From Bacteroidota bacterium (lineage in GTDB: Bacteria > Bacteroidota > Ignavibacteria > Ignavibacteriales > Melioribacteraceae): a DNA stretch of 64,000 nt. Positions within the stretch are counted from its first letter, which is position 1. Each line of letters starts with the position of its first letter. The stretch covers positions 62,001-126,000 of the forward strand of contig JAHISP010000088.1 in NCBI GenBank assembly GCA_018818165.1, given 5' to 3'. The position numbers and the translations under genes were made by a program. Below are positions 26,588 through 36,549 of the stretch, one piece after another. Under the pieces are notes generated by a model that made no database searches, had not been told where the DNA came from, and was given only the letters and a program-made list of their open reading frames with translations.

Positions 26588-26786
26588 TAAATAGTGAATG
26601 ATCAATTAAAATAGAATTAAGATTCATTAAGGAAAATAGTGGATAGTAAAGCACTTAAAAATCACTCAAGCAAAGATGTAAATTATCATTGGGATACATC
26701 GGAGAATAGTAGCAGAGCATATTTTCTGCAGTTAGTTCATCAAATGAATAAGCTAATGATTATTAAATAGAGCGAAGAAGGTAAAA

Positions 26787-29015
26787 ATGTTAGGAACATT
26801 CAAAATAACAATATATGTTTTAATACTAATGACTTTAACTATTTATAGTCAGAATACTTCATCTATTAATTATGTTATTTCTGATAAAATAATTACAAAT
26901 CCTGAAAGAGGATTTTCCGCATACCGAAGTGAGCCAATTACAAATATGTTTATTAATACTAATAAGGAAAATCAAATATCAGTTATTCAAAGAATCTATA
27001 CAATACCAGAATTTGTTGATAAACCACTTTCAGATGCTTTTCTTAATATGGTTAGAGCAGATTTAAATATGGCACGTGCTGGAGGTATGAAGCTAGTACT
27101 TAGATTTTCTTATACTGATTCTCAAAATGGTGCAGACGCCCCACTTAATATAATATTGAACCATGTAAACCAGATAAAACCTCTTTTTGAAGAAAACTAT
27201 GATGTAATATCATATGTTGAAGCAGGGTTTATAGGAGCCTGGGGAGAATGGTATTATTCGTCAAATGGGCTAAATAATACTGCTAATAGAAGAACTGTAC
27301 TATTTGCACTATTAGATGCTCTCCCAAAAGAAAGAGCTGTTGTAGTAAGAACCCCAAGTTATAAGCGGGATATATTTGAAAACAATGCTCCTCTTACTTT
27401 TAGCGAGGCATTCAACGGTACATATCGTTCGAGAACTGGTGCACACAACGATTGCTTTTTGGCTAGTGCAACTGATTTTGGAACGTATGTAGATAGTGAT
27501 GTTGAAGGTGACAAAAACTTTCTTAACTTAGACAACCGATTTGTTCCACAAGGTGGTGAAACTTGTTCCCCAAGCGCATATTCAGGTTGTGATAATGCTC
27601 TAATAGATTTAGAACGTTTGCACTGGTCTATTCTTAATAAGGACTATAACACACAAGTAATTAATGGATGGGAAACTGGTGTGTGTATAGATGATATTAA
27701 AAAATATTTGGGTTATAGATTTATATTAATTGATGGAGAGTTTACCAATAGTATTAAGCCAAGTGGGATAATAAATATTAAGCTTACTTTATTTAATGAT
27801 GGTTTTGCATCACTTTATAATCCTCATAATTTAGAATTTGTTTTACGAAATACAATTACAAATAAAAGATACAGGTTACTTTCAAATGTAGATACAAGAG
27901 GATGGATGTCCAATGAAACCGTACTTATTGAATTAAGTGCTGGTATATTACCAACAATGGAAAGAGGAGATTATGAATTGTTAATGCATATAGCCGATCC
28001 TACTAAAACACTTCATGATAGAGTAGAATATTCTATTAGATTAGCAAATGAAAATCTTTGGGAAGAATCAACTGGGTTTAACAAGCTACTTCATACAGTT
28101 GAAATAAACACAGAAGCTATTGGGGATAACTATCTTGGAGAAGATTATTTCATAGAAGAAAAATCAGACCCTTTTGTAGAATCAGATATGAAAATAGATG
28201 GTGAATTTAGTGACTGGAGTTCAGTATCAAAATTAGATGTTTCACCAGATGAAGAATTTGAAGGAGATGGAATAAACACCAATGTTGACTTAAATGATAT
28301 CTGGCTAACTGATGATAAAGAGAATGTATTTATTAGTTATAATTTAGCTGGAGATTTTACTACAGGATATTTCTATCATGTACTTTTTGATTTAGATCAA
28401 AATCCTAACACTGGATTTCATATGAATAATAGTTATGCTGGAATTGATTTGATGATTGAAAATGAAGTCATGTGGGAATATACTGGTAAAAATGGTGAAT
28501 GGGGGTGGAGTTTGCTTGGAGCTGTAAACTCAAGTATTGGAAATAGTGAAAAAAATAGAATTGAAATGTTAATTTCAAAGAGTTTGCTTAATCAATTTAT
28601 TCAATTAAACGCTTTTGATGTTGTGTTTAATGTTAATAACCTAGATGAAAATTCTGATGATGACTACGCTCCAAATTCATATCTGCAAAAATCATACACT
28701 TATAATTATCACGTAACATCAATTGAAGAAACAAATATTATTCCAAGTGAATATTATTTAAAAGCTTATCCAAATCCATTTAATGGAGAAATAAATTTAG
28801 TATTTAATATAAATCACAAAAATATTAAGTCAGCTGGCGTATATGACATTTTAGGAAGACTTGTAAAGCCTTTTGAAAAAGATGAAATATCAAAAAATAA
28901 TATACGCTGGAATGCTAAGGATAAAGAAAATAAAATGTTAGGAAGCGGAATTTATTTCTTTGTTCTAAGCACAACTAAAAAAGTTTTGTCAACAAAATTA
29001 GTTCTATTAAAATAA
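26787..29015 (+). CDS. DUF4874/DUF4832 secreted protein with IDGxxSDW module and T9SS sorting tail
   Basis: A 742-residue exported protein (signal ends near TIYSQ). N38-PERGF and the following WGEWYYSS, GTYRSRTGAHNDCFL and NYDTQV-like stretches match the DUF4874 and DUF4832 pair, found in secreted glycan-associated proteins with TIM-barrel-like folds. At about residues 465-640 comes an IDGEFSDWSSVSKLDVS module like that in the next gene. The last ~88 residues (AYPNPFNGEINLVFN, ILGRLVKPF, GSGIYFFVL) are a type IX C-terminal sorting domain. It starts the outer-membrane block and lies 28 bases before the next gene. Activity is unknown; a glycosidase-like role is possible but not shown. Confidence 0.8.
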   Translation: MLGTFKITIYVLILMTLTIYSQNTSSINYVISDKIITNPERGFSAYRSEPITNMFINTNKENQISVIQRIYTIPEFVDKPLSDAFLNMVRADLNMARAGGMKLVLRFSYTDSQNGADAPLNIILNHVNQIKPLFEENYDVISYVEAGFIGAWGEWYYSSNGLNNTANRRTVLFALLDALPKERAVVVRTPSYKRDIFENNAPLTFSEAFNGTYRSRTGAHNDCFLASATDFGTYVDSDVEGDKNFLNLDNRFVPQGGETCSPSAYSGCDNALIDLERLHWSILNKDYNTQVINGWETGVCIDDIKKYLGYRFILIDGEFTNSIKPSGIINIKLTLFNDGFASLYNPHNLEFVLRNTITNKRYRLLSNVDTRGWMSNETVLIELSAGILPTMERGDYELLMHIADPTKTLHDRVEYSIRLANENLWEESTGFNKLLHTVEINTEAIGDNYLGEDYFIEEKSDPFVESDMKIDGEFSDWSSVSKLDVSPDEEFEGDGINTNVDLNDIWLTDDKENVFISYNLAGDFTTGYFYHVLFDLDQNPNTGFHMNNSYAGIDLMIENEVMWEYTGKNGEWGWSLLGAVNSSIGNSEKNRIEMLISKSLLNQFIQLNAFDVVFNVNNLDENSDDDYAPNSYLQKSYTYNYHVTSIEETNIIPSEYYLKAYPNPFNGEINLVFNINHKNIKSAGVYDILGRLVKPFEKDEISKNNIRWNAKDKENKMLGSGIYFFVLSTTKKVLSTKLVLLK

Positions 29016-29043
29016 CTATGAATTCACAAAAAAAGGAGTATCT

Positions 29044-30720
29044 ATGAAAAAGTTAGCTACAATTATTTCTCTTTTGGTTTTTATATCATCGTTAACGATG
29101 GCACAAATAACAATTGATGGAGATATGTCAGATTGGACTGCAAAAATGCAGTTTGATATTCAAAATCGCTATGAAGAAGGTATTGGTGATAGTATTGATA
29201 CAGATTGGGATGGTGTTATGGATGGTATTATCAATCCTGCCCTTGATGTTGAAAATGTATTTGTTACACATGATGATAATTATCTTTATGTAAGATTAGA
29301 CATAAATGAAAATGGAACCTTTACAGATTTAGAATCAATGGTAGATGGAGGATTTCAAGCAGCATTAGAGCTGTTTTTAGATACAGATGTTAGTACAGAA
29401 ACTGGCTTAACATGGGGTTGGTGGGCAACTTCAGGCGATTATTGGATAAATTTATCGGTAAAACGCGGTTGGCCTGGTTTTGAATTAACAGCAGATTATG
29501 GAATTATGAAATTTACAGGTGCAAACGGAAGTGACAGCCAATGGGAAGAAATTGAAGGTGCAAATTGTTTAATAGCTACAAACTTAGACGATAATAAAAT
29601 GGAAATAGCAATTCCAAGAGCAGCAATAGGTGAACTTAAAGGTGATTTAGAATCAACAGGAATTATTATTTTAGGTGAAGACCCAACTGCCGGATGGAAT
29701 GCAGATATTGTTCCAAACAATTTAGGTGTTTCAGCAAGTATTTATAGATATGGCAGAACTGATATTGAAATAGATGGCGATATGTCAGATTGGAAATCAT
29801 TAATGCAATTCGATGTTTCTCCAAATATGGAAGAAGGATTAATGGACAGCATAGATTCTGATTGGGACGGAGTAATGGATGGTGTTATAAATCCTGCTTT
29901 GGATATTAAAGATGTTTACGTTACCCATAATGATGAATATCTTTTTGTAAGAGTTGATATTAATGAGGACGGCACCTTCACCGATCTTGAAAGTATGGTT
30001 GATGCTGGTTACAAAGCTCCAATTCAATTATACTTTGATACTGATTTAGATAGTGCCACTGGATTAACTTGGGGTAATTGGTTAAATGGTGGTGATTTTT
30101 ATGTAAATATTACTGATGCAGATGGAAATCCAGGACTTGAAGTAACACAACCATATGGAATACTTAAATTTACTGGTTTAAATGGAAATGATGAGAGCTT
30201 TGAAGAAGTAATGGATGGTGCTTGCAAAGTAGCTACTAACTTTGACGATAATATAATAGAAATAGCCATTCCAAGAGCTCTAATTGGTGAAACAAATGGT
30301 GAAAATGAATCAACTGGAATATTAGTATTTGCTGAAGATCCTACAGTTGAATGGGTAAATGATGCAGCTCCAAGTGATGATACATCGTTTCGAAATGTAT
30401 ATTACTATGGTGGAAACCAAACAGATATTAAATCAGAAATAAATATTCATCCTAAGTCATTTAGTCTTGAACAAAATTATCCAAATCCATTTAACCCTAC
30501 TACAAACATTAAATTCAATTTGGCAAGCAGAGCGAATGTTTCACTTAGAGTATTTAACATACTTGGTCAACAAGTATCAGCATTAATATCTAATCAAGAT
30601 ATGAGTGCTGGAGTTCATACTGTTGAGTTCAATGCAAGTAAATTAAGTAGTGGAATGTACATATACACTATCGAAGCAGACAATTTTATAAGTACAAAAA
30701 AAATGATGTTATTAAAATAA
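29044..30720 (+). CDS. Secreted protein with two IDGDMSDW repeats and T9SS sorting tail
   Basis: A 558-residue protein with a 21-residue signal peptide. It contains two copies of a ~219-residue domain, residues 22-240 and 241-~458, opening with IDGDMSDW and sharing DWDGVMDG, INPALD, DINE.GTFTDLESMVD and the EIAIPRA stretch. The codons of the two copies differ much more than the residues, which suggests an old duplication kept by selection. The DxDxDGVxDG part resembles calcium-binding loops. The C-terminus (QNYPNPFNPTTNIKFNL, SGMYIYTI) is a classical T9SS sorting domain. The module resembles CBM9/DOMON-type sugar-binding domains, but binding is not shown. A strong terminator follows the gene. 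Confidence 0.8.
   Translation: MKKLATIISLLVFISSLTMAQITIDGDMSDWTAKMQFDIQNRYEEGIGDSIDTDWDGVMDGIINPALDVENVFVTHDDNYLYVRLDINENGTFTDLESMVDGGFQAALELFLDTDVSTETGLTWGWWATSGDYWINLSVKRGWPGFELTADYGIMKFTGANGSDSQWEEIEGANCLIATNLDDNKMEIAIPRAAIGELKGDLESTGIIILGEDPTAGWNADIVPNNLGVSASIYRYGRTDIEIDGDMSDWKSLMQFDVSPNMEEGLMDSIDSDWDGVMDGVINPALDIKDVYVTHNDEYLFVRVDINEDGTFTDLESMVDAGYKAPIQLYFDTDLDSATGLTWGNWLNGGDFYVNITDADGNPGLEVTQPYGILKFTGLNGNDESFEEVMDGACKVATNFDDNIIEIAIPRALIGETNGENESTGILVFAEDPTVEWVNDAAPSDDTSFRNVYYYGGNQTDIKSEINIHPKSFSLEQNYPNPFNPTTNIKFNLASRANVSLRVFNILGQQVSALISNQDMSAGVHTVEFNASKLSSGMYIYTIEADNFISTKKMMLLK
29107..29760 (+). repeat. IDGDMSDW domain, copy 1
   Basis: First of two tandem protein repeats (residues 22-239 of the product). 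A related single copy lies in the gene before, around residues 470-640 of that product. Confidence 0.75.
29764..30417 (+). repeat. IDGDMSDW domain, copy 2
   Basis: Second tandem copy (from residue 241). Its nucleotide sequence has diverged strongly at synonymous positions from copy 1 while the core motifs stay the same. Confidence 0.75.
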
Positions 30721-30734
30721 TTTAAAAGTATATA

Positions 30735-30769
30735 TAGAGGTGTTCAAATAGTAGACACCTCTATTTTTT
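30735..30769 (+). terminator. Rho-independent terminator
   Basis: A perfect 9-base-pair stem (TAGAGGTGT and ACACCTCTA) with an 11-base loop is followed at once by six T. It lies 14 bases after the stop of the duplicated-domain gene and separates it from the TonB receptor gene. Confidence 0.85.
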
Positions 30770-30812
30770 ATAAAATATATTATGATTTATTAAATCATTC
30801 CTGAGGAATACA

Positions 30813-33362
30813 ATGAAGAAAGTCATAGCGTTTATTTTTATTTTGGGCTTTATTACAAACCTGTTTGCTGGAATAACGGGTAAAATATCTGGTTTTGTTA
30901 CTGATAACGTAACTGGAGAGAGATTGCCCGGAGTAAATATTATAATAGGCGGAACTACGTTTGGGGCTGCGAGTGATGAGAATGGAGAATACTATATTAT
31001 GAATATTCCTGGTGGAACTTATACACTTGAGGCGTCAATGATAGGCTATCACAGATTTATCTATACAAATGTTGAAGTAGCTGCAGATATGACTACTAAA
31101 ATTAATTTTGCTCTTGTTCAGGAATCCATTGAATTAGAAAATATTGAAGTTGTTGCTGAAAAGCCAGTTGTTCAAAAAGATTTAACTGCCACCATTAATG
31201 TTATAGATGCTTCTAAAGTTACTACATTACCTGTTACAAATTATCAACAAGTTGTTGCTTTGCAAACGGGTGTTATTGTAATTCCCATTAGACATGATGA
31301 AGCTGGGCAATATGGACAATTTAATACAACTCCTGATGATGGACTTCACTTTCGTGGTGGAAGATCAAACGAAACACAATATCTGTTAAATGGAATTTCT
31401 ATTAAAGATCCTATTTGGGGAGGATTTTCAATTCAAGATCTTCCAATAATGGGATTGAGTCAAATGGTAACATATACTGGTACTTACAACGCAGAATTTG
31501 GCGAGGGGATGTCTGCAGTCATTAATATGATAAGTGAACCAATTCATAAAAAGCCAAGTATTTATGTTTCAACTTACACAGATCATTTATCGTCAATTAA
31601 TATTGAAGATACTAAAACATACAATACAGAGTTTGTTTATCAAGGAGCTATTCCTGGTCTTGGCGATAAACTATTTGTAAACATGGCTGGAAGATATTAT
31701 ACAACAAATGGAAGATTTAATGGATATGTATATCCATACTATAGAGATACAGAAGGATATGATAAAAGCGGGAAACCCAAAATTGTACCAATGAATTATA
31801 ACGATACATATAGTGCTTTGGGTTCTATCGATTATCAGTTAAGTAATAGTATTAGATTAGTTGTAGGTGGTATGTATGTTGACCAAAACACAAAATATTA
31901 TAGCCACGCGTTTAAATATAATCCTTATGGCGCTCCTCACGTAAATAACAACTATTGGCTTGGATACGCACAGATGAAGCATGTAATAAACAATAATTAT
32001 TTCTATGATATTTCTGTTAGTAGATACGAACGAAATTTTAAATCAAGTATTTATGATGATTTAGAATCAGGCTTAATTGAGCAACATATTTTATCCCCAG
32101 ACTTATTTTCTGTCTCGGGTATTGATTATGTATGGATAAAAACAAAATCTCAAAGCAATGATGTACGTATAAATTTAATGGGGCAGGTTACACCAATTCA
32201 TCAAGTAAAATTTGGAGCAAGTTTTACACAACATAATATGGATTATGAAAGAAGAAATCCTACGGCAAGAGATTCCGATACAACACAAGTTAGAATGAAA
32301 GCATGGGAAGCATACGACAGACAACCTTATGCGCTTAGTACTTACATACAAGACAAAATGGAATTTAATGAAATAGGAATGATTTTAAATATTGGTTTAA
32401 GATATGATAGAGTTAATCCAGAAACCTACAAAATGAAAGATCCACTAAGACCATCAGAATCTGAAATGATTAAAACAAGTTTTACTGATTATTTTAGCCC
32501 TCGCTTTGGTGTTTCTTATCCGATAAGTGATAAAATGGCATTAAGATTTTCATACGGTGTTTATTACCAATTTCCGCATTTTTATCTAGCATATCAAGGG
32601 ACTAATGATGAAGAGCAAATATATCCAAATTATTCATTAGGTGAAGTTACTCAAATTGGTGATGGCGGAATTAAACCTGAACGTACTACTTCTTATGAAG
32701 CTGGCTTGCAAATTGGTATAAATCCTAAAACGTCATTAAATATTACAGCATTTTATCGCGATATTTCAGGGTTAACGGGTTTGCAAACTATATATGGACC
32801 AAGGACTTATCAGCTTTTTACAAATGATGCATATGCAACAGCTAAGGGAATTGAAATAGCATTTAACTCCGAACTGACAAAAAATTTCAATATGTTCGTT
32901 AATTATACTTATTCCGTTTCAAAAGCAAGCAAGCAAAGTACATGGTACGTTCCTTTATTCCCACAAAATAGAACTTTTGTTTCTGATTGGGATATTCCAC
33001 ACAAACTATCGTTCAATCTTAATTATGAACACGAATCAATGTTTGGTGTATCAATTATTGGAAATATTAATACAGGATTTCCATATTCGCCAAATTCTCT
33101 TAATCCTAATTCAGAGCGTGGACCAGTTCAAAAGAATGTTGATTTAAACCTATATAAAAATTTCGATTGGTTCGGGTTTACTCAAACATTCTTTGTTCAC
33201 ATTGTAAACATATTTAACGAACAAAATATTTGGTGGGTTTATCCAGATACTGGAAAACCTGGTGTAGATGCTAATGACGCAACATCAAACGATTATACAA
33301 ATGATCCTACAGCATATGGCGCACCACGACAGATAAGAATAGGCTTAACATTAAATTACTAG
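30813..33362 (+). CDS. TonB-dependent outer-membrane receptor with regulatory carboxypeptidase domain
   Basis: An 849-residue receptor. After a signal peptide (ending LFAG) come a carboxypeptidase-regulatory beta-sandwich (GKISGFVTDNVTGERLPGVNI, PGGTYTLEASMIGYH, residues 23-105), a plug domain (LHFRGGRSNETQYLLNGI) and a long beta-barrel ending in IRIGLTLNY with a terminal aromatic residue. No SusD homologue follows, so this is not a classical SusC/SusD pair. The genes after it encode paralogous T9SS cargo proteins, a PorV-like porin and a lipoprotein. It probably takes up oligosaccharides or another large ligand. Substrate cannot be read from the sequence. Confidence 0.85.
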   Translation: MKKVIAFIFILGFITNLFAGITGKISGFVTDNVTGERLPGVNIIIGGTTFGAASDENGEYYIMNIPGGTYTLEASMIGYHRFIYTNVEVAADMTTKINFALVQESIELENIEVVAEKPVVQKDLTATINVIDASKVTTLPVTNYQQVVALQTGVIVIPIRHDEAGQYGQFNTTPDDGLHFRGGRSNETQYLLNGISIKDPIWGGFSIQDLPIMGLSQMVTYTGTYNAEFGEGMSAVINMISEPIHKKPSIYVSTYTDHLSSINIEDTKTYNTEFVYQGAIPGLGDKLFVNMAGRYYTTNGRFNGYVYPYYRDTEGYDKSGKPKIVPMNYNDTYSALGSIDYQLSNSIRLVVGGMYVDQNTKYYSHAFKYNPYGAPHVNNNYWLGYAQMKHVINNNYFYDISVSRYERNFKSSIYDDLESGLIEQHILSPDLFSVSGIDYVWIKTKSQSNDVRINLMGQVTPIHQVKFGASFTQHNMDYERRNPTARDSDTTQVRMKAWEAYDRQPYALSTYIQDKMEFNEIGMILNIGLRYDRVNPETYKMKDPLRPSESEMIKTSFTDYFSPRFGVSYPISDKMALRFSYGVYYQFPHFYLAYQGTNDEEQIYPNYSLGEVTQIGDGGIKPERTTSYEAGLQIGINPKTSLNITAFYRDISGLTGLQTIYGPRTYQLFTNDAYATAKGIEIAFNSELTKNFNMFVNYTYSVSKASKQSTWYVPLFPQNRTFVSDWDIPHKLSFNLNYEHESMFGVSIIGNINTGFPYSPNSLNPNSERGPVQKNVDLNLYKNFDWFGFTQTFFVHIVNIFNEQNIWWVYPDTGKPGVDANDATSNDYTNDPTAYGAPRQIRIGLTLNY

Positions 33363-33379
33363 AATTGTAGAGGTAAAGT

Positions 33380-35509
33380 TTGAATACTTGTAGAAAATTT
33401 ATGATTGGTTTTGTTTTATCTATTCTAACTGTTTTATCAGCTCAGAATAAGGATCCACACAATTTACAAAAATGGAATGTTTTTGATATTAATAAACTAT
33501 CAACAAAATTTTCAAATACTAATATTTTGGCTTGTGGTACTAATCAGGAAAATATATTTCCAGCATATCCTCCTTCAATGGAATATCCTGCTGGCAGTGG
33601 AATTAACTATGGTGCTGCAGTATCATTTGTTATTGGTGGAAGAAGACAAGCAGATGCTGGCGGATTAAACCCCGATGATGAAGCTTACTTTGATTCTGGA
33701 CTTGAAGAAGGCTCAGCATGGATTTGGGACCCACATCATTTTCAATCGTATCAAAATTTTGTTACTGGAGATAGAACTCCTATGAATGATGACCCTGAAA
33801 GTTGGCCAGATTGGCCTCAATATTTACCAAATTATACTTATCTAAATATGGATAATTTAAAATATCTTATTCCTGCTGAAAATAATTCACTACCTCAAAT
33901 TCCAATATTACTCGATTCTACTAATGGATGGCCTGGTGCAGGATTAAATGGTGAAACTTTGGCAGATCAAGAAAGCTTTTCTGTTACACATACTTGCAAT
34001 TATATAGCAGAAAAAAATCCTGGACAAACTGAACGATGGTTAAATGTTCAAACTATTACTCGTGGTATGGCATGGAAATTACCAAAATATGAAGATATGA
34101 TATTTTGGCAAATGGAAGTTAGAAATATGGGACAATCTATTGAAGATTGTTTGATAGGAATATTTTCCCACTATCAATTTGTTGCCGATTTTGAACCATT
34201 TGGTGGTGCTTCTACTGGTGGTAGTAGTGGAGAGGATGTTCTTTATTGGGATGATAGTAGACAATTAGTTTACGGAACTGATTTTGACGGGTTTGAATAT
34301 GATTTAAGAGGGAATACAATTCCATCGTATAAAATACCTTGGGGTGGAACAGTTGTTCTTAAAACCCCCAGAAATATGGGGGTTACAAGATTTGATGCAT
34401 ATGATGGTTTGAAACTTTTTTCAACTATAGATGAAAATGGAATTTGGGAAGACCAACTATACCATTTTAACTTACTTAATGAAGGTGACCAAGATGACCC
34501 TAATAACGATGGTATTGATGAAGGACCTTATCGCGACCCATGGAATGATGAATGGAATAGCTATAAATATGGTTATCCGTACAGTATAATGTCTGCAGGT
34601 CCATTTAATATGGAACCAGGTGAAATAGATACACTAATTGTTGCAACAATTTTTGGACAAAGCAAAGAAGATTTGCTAAAAAATGTTGATAATGCAATTG
34701 CACTTTATAAACTTAATTTCAAAGTTCCAAAACCCCCAATAGAACCAAAAGTTGTTGCAATAGCTGGAGATGAAGTTGTTACATTAACCTGGGGTAAAGA
34801 TAGTGAATCGCATCCTTTATTTGAAGGATATAGAATTTATAGATCGGATGACCAAGGTGCTACTTGGAGCAAAAATTATTCAACGGATGAAAATGGTACT
34901 CCAATATCACCAATTCCAGTTGCACAATATGACTTAAAAAATGAATTTATTGGTACTAGCAGTGAAAATCCATTATTCTATTTTGGGGATAATACAGGAT
35001 TTGATGAAATAATTAAAATAGATGAAAACAATGATACTACATATGAGTGGAAGGATAATACAGTTTTCAATAATTACACATATCGATATTGGGTTGCAGC
35101 ATACTCCCATGGCAGTGATATTGAAGAACCTCTTGAAACTCCACCAGTTAATCAGCCAAATATTGCAAATGATAATACAGTTGAAGTAATACCATCTCTA
35201 TCTGTGGCTACTACTTCATTAAATAATATTACGGTGGTTCCTAATCCATACAAAGTAAGTGCAGAATGGGAATCGGAAATAGGTGAAAGAAAAATTGCAT
35301 TTAGCGGTTTAAGTGGTAATTGTGTTATTAGAATATATAATACTGCTGGCGAGTTGGTTAAAGTAATTAATCACAGTAGTGGAAAAAGCTACACTTATTG
35401 GAATTTATTAAATACCAATAATCAAGAAATAGCACCTGGTCTTTACTTCTATCACGTTGATGCAGGAAATCTTGGTTCTAAAATTGGAAAATTCGTAATT
35501 ATACTTTAA
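33380..35509 (+). CDS. T9SS cargo protein, paralogue of the 37947 gene, function unknown
   Basis: A 709-residue exported protein. It starts at TTG (33380) with AGAGG at 33369-33373; no ATG fits. The mature N-terminus has KWNVFDINKLSTKFSNTNIL and PAGSGINYG, then EQESFSVTH-type and TITRGMAW stretches shared with the paralogue. At about residues 448-595 a fibronectin-III-like domain is seen (TLTWGKDSES, FEGYRIYRS, YRYWVAAYS). The last ~90 residues (VVPNPYKVSAEWES, GLYFYHVDAG, KFVIIL) are a type IX sorting tail. I recognise no enzymatic motif. It directly follows the TonB receptor and may be a surface-exposed partner of it. Confidence 0.75.
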   Translation: MNTCRKFMIGFVLSILTVLSAQNKDPHNLQKWNVFDINKLSTKFSNTNILACGTNQENIFPAYPPSMEYPAGSGINYGAAVSFVIGGRRQADAGGLNPDDEAYFDSGLEEGSAWIWDPHHFQSYQNFVTGDRTPMNDDPESWPDWPQYLPNYTYLNMDNLKYLIPAENNSLPQIPILLDSTNGWPGAGLNGETLADQESFSVTHTCNYIAEKNPGQTERWLNVQTITRGMAWKLPKYEDMIFWQMEVRNMGQSIEDCLIGIFSHYQFVADFEPFGGASTGGSSGEDVLYWDDSRQLVYGTDFDGFEYDLRGNTIPSYKIPWGGTVVLKTPRNMGVTRFDAYDGLKLFSTIDENGIWEDQLYHFNLLNEGDQDDPNNDGIDEGPYRDPWNDEWNSYKYGYPYSIMSAGPFNMEPGEIDTLIVATIFGQSKEDLLKNVDNAIALYKLNFKVPKPPIEPKVVAIAGDEVVTLTWGKDSESHPLFEGYRIYRSDDQGATWSKNYSTDENGTPISPIPVAQYDLKNEFIGTSSENPLFYFGDNTGFDEIIKIDENNDTTYEWKDNTVFNNYTYRYWVAAYSHGSDIEEPLETPPVNQPNIANDNTVEVIPSLSVATTSLNNITVVPNPYKVSAEWESEIGERKIAFSGLSGNCVIRIYNTAGELVKVINHSSGKSYTYWNLLNTNNQEIAPGLYFYHVDAGNLGSKIGKFVIIL

Positions 35510-35542
35510 AATCTGCCAAATGGCTTATGGAGGTATTAAGTG

Positions 35543-36535
35543 ATGAAACACTTAAAAAAAATATTTATTCTTGTTCTAGCATTAACTTTTGTAAGTTATG
35601 CTCAAAAAAATAATGTTGGAACATCTGCCGCAAACTTTATGAAAATAGGTGTTGGAGGAAAAGCTGTTGCAATGGGAGAAGCGTTTAGTTCAATTTCTGA
35701 CGATCCAACAGCTCTATTTTGGAACCCAGGAGGTATCGGATTTCAAAAAAATACTGACTTAAATTTTTCAAATACTCAATGGATATTTGGTACAGGGCTT
35801 AATTATCTAGGCATAGTACTCCCTTTTGAAGAACTCGGTACTTTTGGAATAAGTATTAATATGTTTACATCTGGTGATATTGAAGAAACTACAATTGCAA
35901 AACCACATGGTACTGGGCGTGTGTTTGATGCCTCAGATATTTCCATAGGTTTTAGTTATGCTAAGCAACTTACCGATAGATTCTCTGCAGGTATAACATT
36001 AAAATATATTAGTGAAAGTTTAGCTCTTGAGTCATCATCTGCTGTAGCAATAGATATAGGTTCTATATTTATAATTAATCAAGATTACAATTTTAGAATG
36101 GGAGTTGTTGTATCTAACTTAGGAACCGATATGAAACTTGAAGGTTTAGATTTAGCTACTAATGTTACAACAGATAACAGTAAACTGGTTGAAGCTGAAT
36201 TGAAAACATATTCATGGCCACTACCATTAACATTTAGAGTTGGATTAGCATCAGATATTATTAGCACACCAATGCATAGATTTACATTAGCCATAGAGGT
36301 TAATGATGCAAGAGATTTCAAACCAAGAGAGAGTGTTGGTATTGAGTACGGATTTAATTCTATGTTTTATTTGCGAAGCGGATACAAATTTAATTATGAC
36401 GAAGAAAGTTATTCTGCTGGCATAGGTCTAAAATATTATATTGAGAGTATTGGTGGTATTACTTTTGACTATGCTTTTACTAATTTGAATAATCTTGGCA
36501 ATATCAATCGGTTTTCGGTTGGATTATCTTTTTAA
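35543..36535 (+). CDS. PorV/PorQ-family outer-membrane protein
   Basis: A 330-residue beta-barrel protein with a signal peptide (ending VSYAQ). The ATG at 35543 follows a GGAGG site at 35529-35533; an adjacent in-frame GTG at 35540 is an alternative. The start of the mature protein (GTSAANFMKIGVGGKAVAMGEAFSSI) and SDDPTALFWNPGGIGF are diagnostic of the PorV/PorQ (UPF0164-like) family. PorV in the type IX system is an outer-membrane protein that collects cargo. Here it lies between two paralogous cargo genes, so it may be a dedicated partner of them. It could also be a general porin-like protein. Confidence 0.8.
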   Translation: MKHLKKIFILVLALTFVSYAQKNNVGTSAANFMKIGVGGKAVAMGEAFSSISDDPTALFWNPGGIGFQKNTDLNFSNTQWIFGTGLNYLGIVLPFEELGTFGISINMFTSGDIEETTIAKPHGTGRVFDASDISIGFSYAKQLTDRFSAGITLKYISESLALESSSAVAIDIGSIFIINQDYNFRMGVVVSNLGTDMKLEGLDLATNVTTDNSKLVEAELKTYSWPLPLTFRVGLASDIISTPMHRFTLAIEVNDARDFKPRESVGIEYGFNSMFYLRSGYKFNYDEESYSAGIGLKYYIESIGGITFDYAFTNLNNLGNINRFSVGLSF

Positions 36536-36549
36536 TATTGGAGTTAAAA

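Noticed and set aside
30813-35509. SusC/SusD pair
   Set aside because: The protein after the receptor has no SusD/TPR-type helices or lipobox; it is a T9SS cargo protein with a fibronectin-like domain.
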